DNA of 6,652 bases. It comes from Chloroflexota bacterium. Its GTDB lineage: Bacteria; Chloroflexota; Dehalococcoidia; Lucifugimonadales; Lucifugimonadaceae. How positions within the stretch are numbered: the first letter of the stretch is position 1; every line of letters starts with the position of its first letter. Made by a program: the position numbers and the translations under genes. A model generated the notes under the pieces. That model worked only from the letters and a program-made list of their open reading frames with translations, did no database searches and had not been told where the DNA came from. This document shows, piece by piece, positions 1-6,040 of this stretch. The stretch covers positions 1-6,652 of the forward strand of contig JACQUF010000167.1 in assembly GCA_016210435.1 (NCBI GenBank). Reading direction: 5' to 3'.

Positions 1-233
1 CCGCTGCTGGGGCGGTCCAACGTGCCCATCACTTGCAGCAAGGTGGTCTTGCCGGATCACGAAGGACCGACTATAGCCAACAGTTCGCCAGCATGCACAT
101 TCAAGGTCACGCCCCGCAGGGCAGTGACCGGTGGCTGGCTTGCGTAGGTCTTGGTGACATCCTCAACCTCGAGAACCGGCGGCCTCTCGCCTGCGATGCG
201 TGCGGCGTCCTCGGGGTCCATGAGGGTGTTCAT
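1..233 (-). pseudogene. ABC transporter ATP-binding protein, N-terminal part, interrupted by TGA in Walker A
   Basis: This is the start of an ATPase subunit of a MacB/LolD-like ABC exporter; the rest lies beyond the left edge. The ATG at 233-231 overlaps the TGA of the adaptor gene (ATGA), so the two are probably translationally coupled. Residues 20-58 follow the usual opening of the family: VLEVEDVTKTY, then a strand and an A-loop region, then LLAIVGPS. The Walker A motif should read GPSGSGKTT, but the codon for its central Gly is TGA (59-57), giving GPS-stop-SGKTT. After the stop the same frame continues as a normal ATPase (LLQVMGTLDRPSS), so only this codon is damaged; GGA to TGA is a single-base change. 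TGA ends several other genes here, so recoding is unlikely. It is either a real nonsense mutation or a sequence error. In the family the ATPase would power an FtsX-type permease, which is not in view. Confidence 0.8.
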
Positions 234-2347
234 GTCGCGGGAACCACGACACGCTGGCCCGGTGCGAGCCCCGGGCCTGTGACCTGGACGAGACCGCCCG
301 CGTCGTCAAATATCCCGAGGGTGACCGCCTCAAGTCGGCGGCCACCATCCGGGTCGACAACTTCGACCGCGTAGCCGCCGCCCGCAAGTGCGAGCAAGGC
401 GGTGACCGGAACGGCCAGCGCATTGGCGGCCGTGGCGGTCGTGATCGACACTAGCACTGGCGCCTGGTCCAGGCCATCCGCCGCGGCCGGGTCGGTCAGG
501 ATGATTTTGACCGGGATAGTGGGCCTATTGGCGCCACTTTGCCCGCCCGTCGATGGCGTGGTGGCCACTGTTCCGACTTTTGACACCGTTCCGGGGGTCG
601 TCTTGAGGTTCGGCAGTGTGATGGTCACGGCGTCCCCCCGCTTGACCTGGGACTGGCGGGCGGGATCGAGCTCCACCGTCACCAGCCCCGTCGTGTCGGT
701 GTAGGTGAGCACCGCACCATCGCGTATGGTGTTGCCGACGCTGGCGCTGTGCTCGGCGATTCGTATAGGCCCCGGCGTGAAGATCACCTGACCCGCTTCG
801 ACCATCCCCGTCACAGGGAGGCCGAGGTCGGCCTGCCAGGCGCGTACGGCCTTCGCCGTGGCAGGGGTGTACGTGCCGTCGACGGTGAATCCGGTATAGC
901 CGAGTTCAGCCAGGTTCCGCTGGAGCTGTTGCACATCCGCGCCGGACAAGACGGAGTCACGGGTCGCGGCATCGAGCTGCGTGATGGCGTTCTCAAGCGC
1001 GACCCGGGCCGCCGCGACCTCGCTCTCCATGAGGGCGACTTTCAGCGGGTCGGGACCGCCTTTCAGCTTCGATAGGTCCCCTTCGGCCACGCCCAGACTG
1101 GCTTGGGCCAGGGCTAGCTGCTTCTCCGCCTGGTCTTTTTCCAGGGGATCCGGACCCATTTCGAGCGCTGCGAATTCCTCCTCTGCGACGGTCAGGTTCT
1201 GTCTCGCCCGGGTTACGGCGCTCCCCGCGTCGGAGATGGCCTTGGCGCCCTGGATTTCCGCGGCATCCAGGCTGTCCCTCGCCTGCCGATAGGCGCTCCA
1301 GGCGTCGTCCATTTCTCTCTGGACGCACGCGCCCTGGGCCGGAATCACACCGTCCTCGCAGGTGGGAGCGATGGTGCCGATGTAGAAGTTGAGCCACGTG
1401 TATACGGTGGTCTCATTCCATCTTGTAGATGGGTCGTCGGAAGGGGCGCCTTGGGTCTGTGTAAATCTACCGAGATCGGAGTATCGCCCGGGGCGTTTGA
1501 AGATTTCATCGAGGTCTACGTCCCAGGAATCCAGTAATGACTCCGGATCTTTGTCTGCGTCGCTTTCGCTCAGGTCAATCCCCAGCCACTTCTTGAACAC
1601 GCCACGATATCCACCCAACGCTTTGCCAAATGCCTCCTTAGCGGCGTCCGTCTTGCCGTCCCACCCCTTTCGCGTTAGCTTCAGGTCGCCTTCGGCGTTG
1701 GCCAAGGAGATCCGCGCTGAATCGACTGCGTCCTGTGCCTTGCTGGGGCTTTTCTTAAGGGCGTCCAGCGCCTCCTGGGCCTTCTTCACGGCGACCCTGG
1801 CGTCGGCGACCTTCGCCTCGGCCTGCGCCAGTTCAAGGGAAGATTGAGTCTTCGCCGTGACCAGGGCGTCCTCGGCGTCCCGGAGGGCGGCCCGTGCCCG
1901 CGCAACCTTTACCTGCGGCTCCGCAATGGCCACATCGTCACGCAGGGTTCTGTACAGGGGCGACGATCCGTAAAGCACGACCACCGGCCGCCCGGCGACC
2001 TCGAACAGCGGGTCGCCCCGCTCTACAGTCGACCCGACGGGCGCGATCCAGGTGAGCGTCCCGGGTATGGTTGCGGTAACCGGCGCCGGATCGCTGTAGC
2101 CAAGGGTGCCCGTCAACGTCCTGGTTTCCTTCAGCGTCGTCTTCGTGATCCTGGCGGTGGCTGGAGGCAACCCGGGGTTGGTTGCCGGTTGCCTGGCGGC
2201 GGGTCCCCAGGCCCAGACCCAAACGACGGCCGCCATGCCCGACGCCAAAGCAGCGCCCACTACCAGCCACCGACGGCGCAACCGTCGCCAGCTCGTCGCG
2301 CGCTCCGCCGCCGGTCGCGCCGTCGGCTGCGGGTGTCCGGTCCTCAC
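230..2347 (-). CDS. HlyD/MacA-like membrane-fusion (adaptor) protein with peptidoglycan-binding domain
   Basis: A 705-residue adaptor, predicted to be anchored in the cytoplasmic membrane and to reach into the cell wall as part of an ABC efflux system. An Arg-rich stretch (21-27) precedes one membrane segment (about 28-48). Residues 80-135 look like the first lipoyl/barrel half. Two Ala-rich coiled-coil arms follow (about 140-225 and 350-465), separated by a Trp/Tyr-rich, probably globular tip (about 226-348) with Cys330 and Cys341. The second arm has the HlyD-style repeat GPDPL at 398 and 431. A PG_binding_1 domain covers about 466-525 (ADVQQLQRNLAELGY, then AVRAWQADLGLP). Beta-barrel and membrane-proximal segments fill 530-705. 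The start is GTG (2347-2345), overlapping the stop of the lipoprotein gene (GTGA); the ATPase follows by an ATGA overlap. The peptidoglycan-binding adaptor family is familiar from actinobacteria next to ABC ATPase/permease pairs; the transported substrate cannot be read from the sequence. Confidence 0.88.
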   Translation of the reverse strand: MRTGHPQPTARPAAERATSWRRLRRRWLVVGAALASGMAAVVWVWAWGPAARQPATNPGLPPATARITKTTLKETRTLTGTLGYSDPAPVTATIPGTLTWIAPVGSTVERGDPLFEVAGRPVVVLYGSSPLYRTLRDDVAIAEPQVKVARARAALRDAEDALVTAKTQSSLELAQAEAKVADARVAVKKAQEALDALKKSPSKAQDAVDSARISLANAEGDLKLTRKGWDGKTDAAKEAFGKALGGYRGVFKKWLGIDLSESDADKDPESLLDSWDVDLDEIFKRPGRYSDLGRFTQTQGAPSDDPSTRWNETTVYTWLNFYIGTIAPTCEDGVIPAQGACVQREMDDAWSAYRQARDSLDAAEIQGAKAISDAGSAVTRARQNLTVAEEEFAALEMGPDPLEKDQAEKQLALAQASLGVAEGDLSKLKGGPDPLKVALMESEVAAARVALENAITQLDAATRDSVLSGADVQQLQRNLAELGYTGFTVDGTYTPATAKAVRAWQADLGLPVTGMVEAGQVIFTPGPIRIAEHSASVGNTIRDGAVLTYTDTTGLVTVELDPARQSQVKRGDAVTITLPNLKTTPGTVSKVGTVATTPSTGGQSGANRPTIPVKIILTDPAAADGLDQAPVLVSITTATAANALAVPVTALLALAGGGYAVEVVDPDGGRRLEAVTLGIFDDAGGLVQVTGPGLAPGQRVVVPAT

Positions 2348-3000
2348 TGGCCGCCACCGCCTTGACTACCGCCTTGACTGAGGGTTCCTCCCTGGCCGCC
2401 GCCTGGCAAGTACTCCCTACATGCTTCGTCGGCGGCTTTGAACTGCGGTGAGCCCATATTGACTGCATTGCCATCCACCGCGAGGCCGCCGGATGGAAGC
2501 GGGTCAGGGAAGTTGGAGATACCGTGGTCCCGCATGCACTGGGAGTACTTCAGGGCCGCCTCTCGAACCTCTGGAGGCGGAGCCTGCGGTTCTCCAGCGT
2601 TCGGCATGTACTGCTTGCACGCCTCATCGGCACTTTGGAATTGCGGCGAGTCCGGCGGGACTCCAAGCGTGCTCGCGTCGATCGCGAGCCCACCGCTGCT
2701 GCTTGGGTCAGGGAAGTTCGAAATGCCGTGGTCGCGCATGCACTTCGAGTACGCGAGCAACCTTGACTCGGGCGAGTCACTCGTCGACGAGCCGTTAGCG
2801 GTGCCCGGTGTGGAATCGACACTCGCGACCCCTGGGCCGGGCGAGCCGCTCGCGGCCGTCGGTGCGGAGTCGATGCTTGCGACCCCTGGGCCGGACGGGC
2901 CGCCGGAGCAAGCCAGAGCTAGCGCGATCAGAAACATTACCGCAATCAAACACCCCGTCGGGCGCCGGACTCCGATCTTGGACGTGTCAGGTGAATTCAT
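2344..3000 (-). CDS. Putative lipoprotein with two CMRDHG/FPDP repeats, first gene of the efflux operon
   Basis: 218 residues. The N-terminus has a basic stretch, a hydrophobic core (about 17-30) and a lipobox-like ALAC ending at Cys31, so it is probably a lipoprotein; the -3 residue is Ala rather than the usual Leu. A low-complexity Gly/Ser/Pro linker (32-80) follows. Two copies of a roughly 50-residue repeat come next (about 84-132 and 152-200). Each has YS(K/Q)CMRDHGISNFPDP, a GGLA(I/V)D turn, SPQF..ADEAC and a closing Y(M/L)P, giving one Cys pair per repeat (87/128 and 155/194). The tail is Gly/Gln rich. The ATG at 3000 was chosen because it opens the signal peptide and has GGAG 10 nt upstream; a longer frame to 3234 would run across the promoter region into the regulator gene. 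Proteins with this CMRxHG pattern are, to my recollection, common uncharacterised actinobacterial proteins near such pumps. Function unknown; the operon suggests an accessory or sensing role. Confidence 0.8.
   Translation of the reverse strand: MNSPDTSKIGVRRPTGCLIAVMFLIALALACSGGPSGPGVASIDSAPTAASGSPGPGVASVDSTPGTANGSSTSDSPESRLLAYSKCMRDHGISNFPDPSSSGGLAIDASTLGVPPDSPQFQSADEACKQYMPNAGEPQAPPPEVREAALKYSQCMRDHGISNFPDPLPSGGLAVDGNAVNMGSPQFKAADEACREYLPGGGQGGTLSQGGSQGGGGQ
2356..2379. repeat. Tandem 12-bp direct repeat, two perfect copies
   Basis: The unit accgccttgact occurs twice head to tail (2356-2367 and 2368-2379). On the coding (minus) strand it encodes two Ser-Gln-Gly-Gly units in the lipoprotein tail. 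It lies just upstream of the GTG start of the adaptor gene and supplies purine-rich AAGGCGG sequence there, which may help the coupled start. It looks like a recent slippage product. Confidence 0.85.
2401..2751 (-). repeat. Internal duplication encoding the two CMRDHG repeats of the lipoprotein
   Basis: Two diverged copies, about 2605-2751 and 2401-2547, are offset by 204 bp (68 codons). They are recognisable at DNA level as well as protein level: for example, cagggaagtt followed by ccgtggtc and cgcatgcact occurs in both. The second copy is shorter by two codons before SPQF. This indicates an in-gene duplication that has since diverged. Confidence 0.85.
2825..2894. repeat. 16-bp direct repeat in the lipoprotein linker
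   Basis: gcgacccctgggccgg occurs at 2825-2840 and 2879-2894, 54 bp (18 codons) apart. It encodes the repeated GPGVAS(I/V)DS(A/T)P motif just after the lipid-attachment Cys. The repeat extends the flexible linker between the membrane anchor and the two folded repeats. Confidence 0.8.
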
Positions 3001-3042
3001 GTCGTCGTATCTCCAGGTCGGCCGGTTCTGCCATGGCACGTG

Positions 3043-3075
3043 GTTATACAGAGGCCGCGGTTTCGCGGCGGTATC
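3043..3075 (-). promoter_or_regulatory. Predicted regulated promoter of the lipoprotein-efflux operon, with tandem regulator boxes
   Basis: Reading the minus strand, GATACC (3075-3070) and GAAACC (3064-3059) form a direct repeat with an 11-bp period. Exactly 10 bp later comes TATAAC (3048-3043), a good -10 hexamer. No TTGACA-like -35 is seen; the boxes sit where it would be. Tandem half-sites one helical turn apart and just upstream of the -10 are how OmpR/PhoP-family regulators commonly bind activated promoters. The downstream box also lies inside a hairpin-forming repeat, GCCGCG/CGCGGC (3054-3069). Transcription would start near 3036, leaving a leader of about 36 nt. The same layout occurs at the opposite promoter, which is the main support. 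Confidence 0.6.
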
Positions 3076-3105
3076 ATCGCTGTGGTTCTTCTTCGCTCTC
3101 GGGGT

Positions 3106-3138
3106 GAAACCCTGCCGAAACCCGATGCGAGGTATCCT
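3106..3138 (+). promoter_or_regulatory. Predicted regulated promoter of the two-component operon, with tandem regulator boxes
   Basis: GAAACCC occurs at 3106-3112 and 3117-3123, a perfect 7-bp direct repeat with an 11-bp period. The hexamer GAAACC of the second copy ends at 3122 and is followed after 10 bp by TATCCT (3133-3138), a plausible -10 matching TATAAT at four of six positions. The start codon is 22 nt further on. No -35 is recognisable. The arrangement mirrors the promoter on the other strand and suggests autoregulation by the response regulator encoded immediately downstream. Confidence 0.58.
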
Positions 3139-3147
3139 CATTGAGCC

Positions 3148-3154
3148 AAGAAGG
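3148..3154 (+). promoter_or_regulatory. Ribosome binding site AAGAAGG that fixes the regulator start
   Basis: AAGAAGG lies 6 nt before the GTG at 3161. It favours this GTG over an in-frame ATG at 3125, which would add twelve residues ahead of the first receiver strand. Confidence 0.7.
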
Positions 3155-3160
3155 TGTAGC

Positions 3161-3817
3161 GTGCGCGTGCTCGTGATTGAGGACGACGAGGAGCTGGCCG
3201 AGGCGGTGGCGGTCGGCCTCCGCCGGGCCTGCATGGCGGTCGACGTCGCGTTTGACGGCCTGTCGGGGCTCGAACGCGCTCGCGTGAATGACTACGACGT
3301 GATCGTGTTGGACCGCGACCTGCCCGCCATGCACGGCGATGACGTTTGCGCCCAGATCGTGGGCGCCGGGCGCCGCAGCCGCGTACTAATGCTCACGGCA
3401 GCGGCAGCGGTCGAAGATTTGGTGGAGGGACTCGGCCTGGGCGCCGACGACTACCTTCCGAAGCCATTCGACTTCGCAGTGCTCGTCGCTCGCATCGGTG
3501 CGTTGGTCCGCCGAGCGCAGCCCGCCATTCCGCCGGTACTTAGCTACAGCGACGTCGTCGTCGACACGGCGCGGCGCCGCGCGCTTCGAGCGGGCCGACA
3601 CCTCGCCCGGGCGCCAAAGGAGTTCGGCGCCCTCGAGCTGCTGCTCGCCTCCCAGGGGCGGACCGTTTCAGCCGAGGAGATGCTGGAGCGGGTTTGGGAC
3701 GAGGCCGCCGACCCATTCAGCAACGCCGTCAAGATCACGATCAGCCGCCTGCGGGCCAAGCTCGGCGATCCGCCGATCATCGAAACGGTGGCCAGTTCCG
3801 GTTATCGGGTCGGGTAG
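3161..3817 (+). CDS. OmpR-family response regulator (receiver plus winged-helix DNA-binding domain)
   Basis: 218 residues, full length for the family. It is a cytoplasmic transcription factor phosphorylated by the kinase encoded next. The receiver domain (about 1-117) has the acidic pocket E7/D8/D9 in VRVLVIEDDEE, phospho-acceptor Asp51 in VLDRDLP, the switch Thr79 in LMLTA, and Lys101 in DDYLPKPF. After a short linker, the winged-helix domain (about 125-216) shows LARAPKEFGALELLL, an SAEEMLERVWDE helix, the recognition-helix region NAVKITISRLRAKLG and the C-terminal wing IETVASSGYRV. The GTG start is chosen from the ribosome binding site and from alignment to the usual N-terminus. The receiver wording (VNDYDVIVLDRDLP, VEGLGLGADDYLPKPF) is typical of actinobacterial regulators. 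Its gene is divergent from the efflux operon, and the paired boxes between them are its likely targets. Confidence 0.95.
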   Translation: MRVLVIEDDEELAEAVAVGLRRACMAVDVAFDGLSGLERARVNDYDVIVLDRDLPAMHGDDVCAQIVGAGRRSRVLMLTAAAAVEDLVEGLGLGADDYLPKPFDFAVLVARIGALVRRAQPAIPPVLSYSDVVVDTARRRALRAGRHLARAPKEFGALELLLASQGRTVSAEEMLERVWDEAADPFSNAVKITISRLRAKLGDPPIIETVASSGYRVG

Positions 3818-3819
3818 CC

Positions 3820-5172
3820 ATGGGATTTGCTCGCCAGCTGACCACGGTAGCCTCTCGTACTCACTTACCCCGGCGTACAGTGCGGCTCCGTCTAACCGCC
3901 TTGTTTGGCTCCCTGTTCCTGTTGTCGGGAATCGCGTTGCTGGCGATCACGTATGTTCTCGTAACTCGTGCCACCGCGAGTAATCCGGCGGTCGTCACGC
4001 TGCCCGACGGCGCAACCGTAGGTGTGAGTCGCATAGACAGAAGTCCCGCTGCAGACCAACAGGCCGGGCTCGACGAGAATGCGCGGCTCGAACTCTCCTT
4101 AAACGGGGGTCCCGCACCTGAGCAGGGCTATCTTTCGCCTCAGCAGGTTTTTGCCCTGGCGGCGCGCCAGCACGCGGAGACGATGCGCCAGCTGCTCGTG
4201 CAGTCTGGGATCGCCCTCGCGGTAATGGCCGTCGTTTCGATGGGACTGGGATGGGTGATCGCGGGTCGCGCTCTACGCCCGCTCCGGACCATCACGGCCA
4301 CCGCCCGTGACATCTCCGCGACCAACCTTCACCAGCGGCTCGCGTTAAGCGGGCCCGCAGACGAGCTAAAGGAGCTCGGCGACACCATCGACGGTCTCCT
4401 CGATCGGCTCGAAGCGGCCTTCCAGGCACAACGGCAGTTCGTTGCCAACGCGTCCCACGAGTTGCGCACTCCGCTGACCCGCCAACGAACACTGATTCAG
4501 GTGGCGCTGACCGACCCCGACGCGACTGCAGATTCCTTACGCATGACGCTCGAACGAGCGTTGGCTTCGACCGGTCAGGAAGAACAGCTGATCGAGGCCC
4601 TGCTCACCCTCACCCGGGGACAATCGGGACTTGACCGGCGAGAGGCCTTCGACTTGGTGGGGGTGACGGAGGAGGTACTTCTCGCCCGCGAGAGGGATGC
4701 GAAATCCCGGGGCCTGCAAGTCCACTCGGCGCTCTCACCCGCCTATGTATCCGGTGATCGCCGGCTCGTGGAGCGCCTTCTCGCGAACCTCGTCGATAAC
4801 GCTCTACGCTACAACTTCTCGGGTGGTCTCGTCGAAGTCGTCACCGAGAGCGCGACTGGACGGAGCGTCGTCTCCGTGACAAACACAGGCCCTGACGTGC
4901 CCGAGTCGGAGGTGGAGCGATTGCCCCGTCCTTTCCTCCGCTTTGGGGCCGAGCGCACGAATACCGGAGGCGGGCTCGGCCTGGGGCTGTCTATCGTCCA
5001 GGCCATCGCGAGCGCGCACGCTGCTACCTTAGCAATCCATCCGCGCGACGGCGGGGGCCTTCGGGTCGAAGTCAGCTTCCCGGCCATTGGGCAGAGCGAG
5101 CGGACCGCCAGTAGCAACGGGCGACCGGGAAGCCAATCTTCTCGAGCTGCCGTGGCAAGCGTGCGGCAGTGA
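3820..5172 (+). CDS. Sensor histidine kinase (two transmembrane segments, HAMP, HisKA, HATPase)
   Basis: 450 residues; the ATG lies 2 bp after the regulator stop, so the pair is one operon. Membrane segments at about 27-48 and 128-148 enclose a short external loop of about 78 residues with no recognised sensor fold. HAMP spans about 149-201 (RALRPLRTITATARDIS). The dimerisation/phospho-acceptor helix has NASHELRTPLT with His213. The ATP-binding domain shows the N box NLVDNALRYN (323-332), the G1 region VTNTGPDVP (353-361), the F box PFLRF (371-375) and the G2 box GGGLGLGLSIV (383-393). The G1 box has Asn355 where most kinases have Asp; this NTGP form is common in a set of actinobacterial kinases, so activity is still expected. 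Residues past about 425 form a Ser/Arg-rich tail. It should phosphorylate the preceding regulator; the signal is unknown, probably at the envelope. Confidence 0.95.
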   Translation: MGFARQLTTVASRTHLPRRTVRLRLTALFGSLFLLSGIALLAITYVLVTRATASNPAVVTLPDGATVGVSRIDRSPAADQQAGLDENARLELSLNGGPAPEQGYLSPQQVFALAARQHAETMRQLLVQSGIALAVMAVVSMGLGWVIAGRALRPLRTITATARDISATNLHQRLALSGPADELKELGDTIDGLLDRLEAAFQAQRQFVANASHELRTPLTRQRTLIQVALTDPDATADSLRMTLERALASTGQEEQLIEALLTLTRGQSGLDRREAFDLVGVTEEVLLARERDAKSRGLQVHSALSPAYVSGDRRLVERLLANLVDNALRYNFSGGLVEVVTESATGRSVVSVTNTGPDVPESEVERLPRPFLRFGAERTNTGGGLGLGLSIVQAIASAHAATLAIHPRDGGGLRVEVSFPAIGQSERTASSNGRPGSQSSRAAVASVRQ

Positions 5173-5187
5173 CAGGGAGCCTTTCGG

Positions 5188-5203
5188 GGGAGTCCGAACT
5201 CCC
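5188..5203 (+). terminator. Possible terminator hairpin after the two-component operon
   Basis: gggagt (5188-5193), loop ccga, actccc (5198-5203): a perfect 6-bp stem with a 4-nt loop, 15 nt after the kinase stop. There is no T tract behind it, as is often the case in high-GC actinobacteria, so it is only a candidate. Confidence 0.4.
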
Positions 5204-5552
5204 GGGCGAACTTGGCACGTACTCCCTGCTCGTCGAAGCGTGAGACGTGGCGGACGGTCAGCCTCAGAGGCGCTAGACGCCCGCGGCGGAAAGCCATCGT
5301 AGAGTCGCCGCCAATCTTTAGTCGCCACGAGTAGGCCGCGCCCTCTCGACCGAGGCGATCGACCGGCCAAGATTGGTACGACCATCCATGGACAGCGCGA
5401 GACAGGTCGGACGTAACCCGGCATTGGAGCCCCGCGGACGCACACCGGCCGGTCTGAATAGCATTCGCACCCGGTCAATCGTCCAAATCCCAATCACTGC
5501 GTTTCCGCCTACGTATGCACGGCCGGTTCGTCCCGGAAGAGAATCGTCAACG
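5204..5552. other. Intergenic stretch without a convincing gene
   Basis: About 350 bp between the kinase and the receiver-only regulator. Open frames cross it on both strands, but their translations are Arg/Pro/Gly-rich with no motif and no ribosome binding site, as expected by chance at this GC content. A plus-strand frame from 5373 is continuous with the downstream receiver gene, but its first 60 codons resemble no receiver extension. No paired GAAACC boxes and no clear promoter were found. Confidence 0.5.
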
Positions 5553-6002
5553 ATGGTTGCTCCGGGCGAACGCTCAGGCGGCCGCATTCGCGTGCTGGTA
5601 GTCGAAGATTACGCGCCGATGCGTGCGGCGACTTGCACGCGGCTGCGCAGCTATCCAGACCTTGGCACGGTCGGTGAAGCGAGCAACGCGACAGAAGCTC
5701 TCTCGGAGATTGAGAACCTAGACCCCCCGATCGTCCTTCTGGACGTACGGCTGGCGGGCACGGCAGGATGGCATCGGCCTCGCAGAAGAACTCCGTCTCC
5801 GGTTCGCCGGCGTACGCATCATCCTGTACTCGGCGCTGCTCGCCGATCAGTAACGGATCTGCTCGCCGCTCCGAATGTGTGGAGCTATGTTTGCAAGACG
5901 GATCCGCCTGGCTTCGTGGTGGACGCGGTCCGCGCCGTGGCAAGAGGCGAGAGATACGGCCTTCACAGGCCTGCGGGCCCGGAACCCGCGACCCTCCGGT
6001 GA
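5553..6002 (+). pseudogene. Receiver-only (NarL-like) response regulator, disrupted by two compensating frameshifts
   Basis: As written it encodes 149 residues from ATG 5553 (GGAAGA lies 12 nt upstream). Residues 11-70 are a good receiver half: RIRVLVVEDYAP with E18/D19, and phospho-acceptor Asp64 in VLLDVRL. Residues 73-99 then turn into Arg/Pro/His-rich nonsense, and from TDLLAAPNVW the receiver resumes with Lys115 (YVCKTDPP) and the last helix AVRAVARGERY. In the +1 frame, 5770-5850 reads GIGLAEELRLRFAGVRIILY and then SALLADQ, exactly the missing strands and helix, including the Ser of the switch site. One extra base near 5769 and one missing base near 5851 explain it. No HTH output domain follows in any frame. 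The kind of receiver resembles NarL/LuxR-type regulators. It may be a decayed gene or carry sequence errors; whether it works with the nearby kinase is unknown. Confidence 0.7.
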
Positions 6003-6040
6003 CCTCACATTTTCGGTCGGGTCGTGAGCCGCCAGTCCGG

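Noticed and set aside
57..59. TGA read as Gly or another amino acid instead of stop
   Set aside because: TGA ends the adaptor, lipoprotein and kinase genes here, and the high GC content and actinobacterial style do not fit lineages known to read TGA as Gly.
3029..3038. Perfect palindrome TGCCATGGCA near the predicted efflux transcription start
   Set aside because: Ten bases, a single copy with no partner site; it could be an operator for another regulator but is too short to claim.
2344..3234. Longer, 296-codon reading of the lipoprotein gene starting at 3234
   Set aside because: The extra 78 codons would run over both predicted promoters and into the response-regulator gene, and would bury the signal peptide in the interior.
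2438..3817. Single 459-codon plus-strand frame ending in the response regulator
   Set aside because: The part before 3161 is antisense to the lipoprotein gene, and the regulator has a ribosome binding site and a normal N-terminus at 3161.
4809..5493. Overlapping minus-strand frames of 154 and 162 codons
   Set aside because: They lie largely antisense to the kinase, are Arg/Pro/Ser-rich and have no motif; they are chance frames in high-GC DNA.
5373..5552. N-terminal extension of the receiver gene from ATG 5373 or 5388
   Set aside because: No ribosome binding site, and the 55-60 added residues are Arg/Pro-rich without a domain; receivers normally begin close to the first strand.
6004..6028. 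Inverted repeat CTCAC/GTGAG as a terminator between converging genes
   Set aside because: Only five pairs around a 15-nt loop and no T tract; not better than chance.
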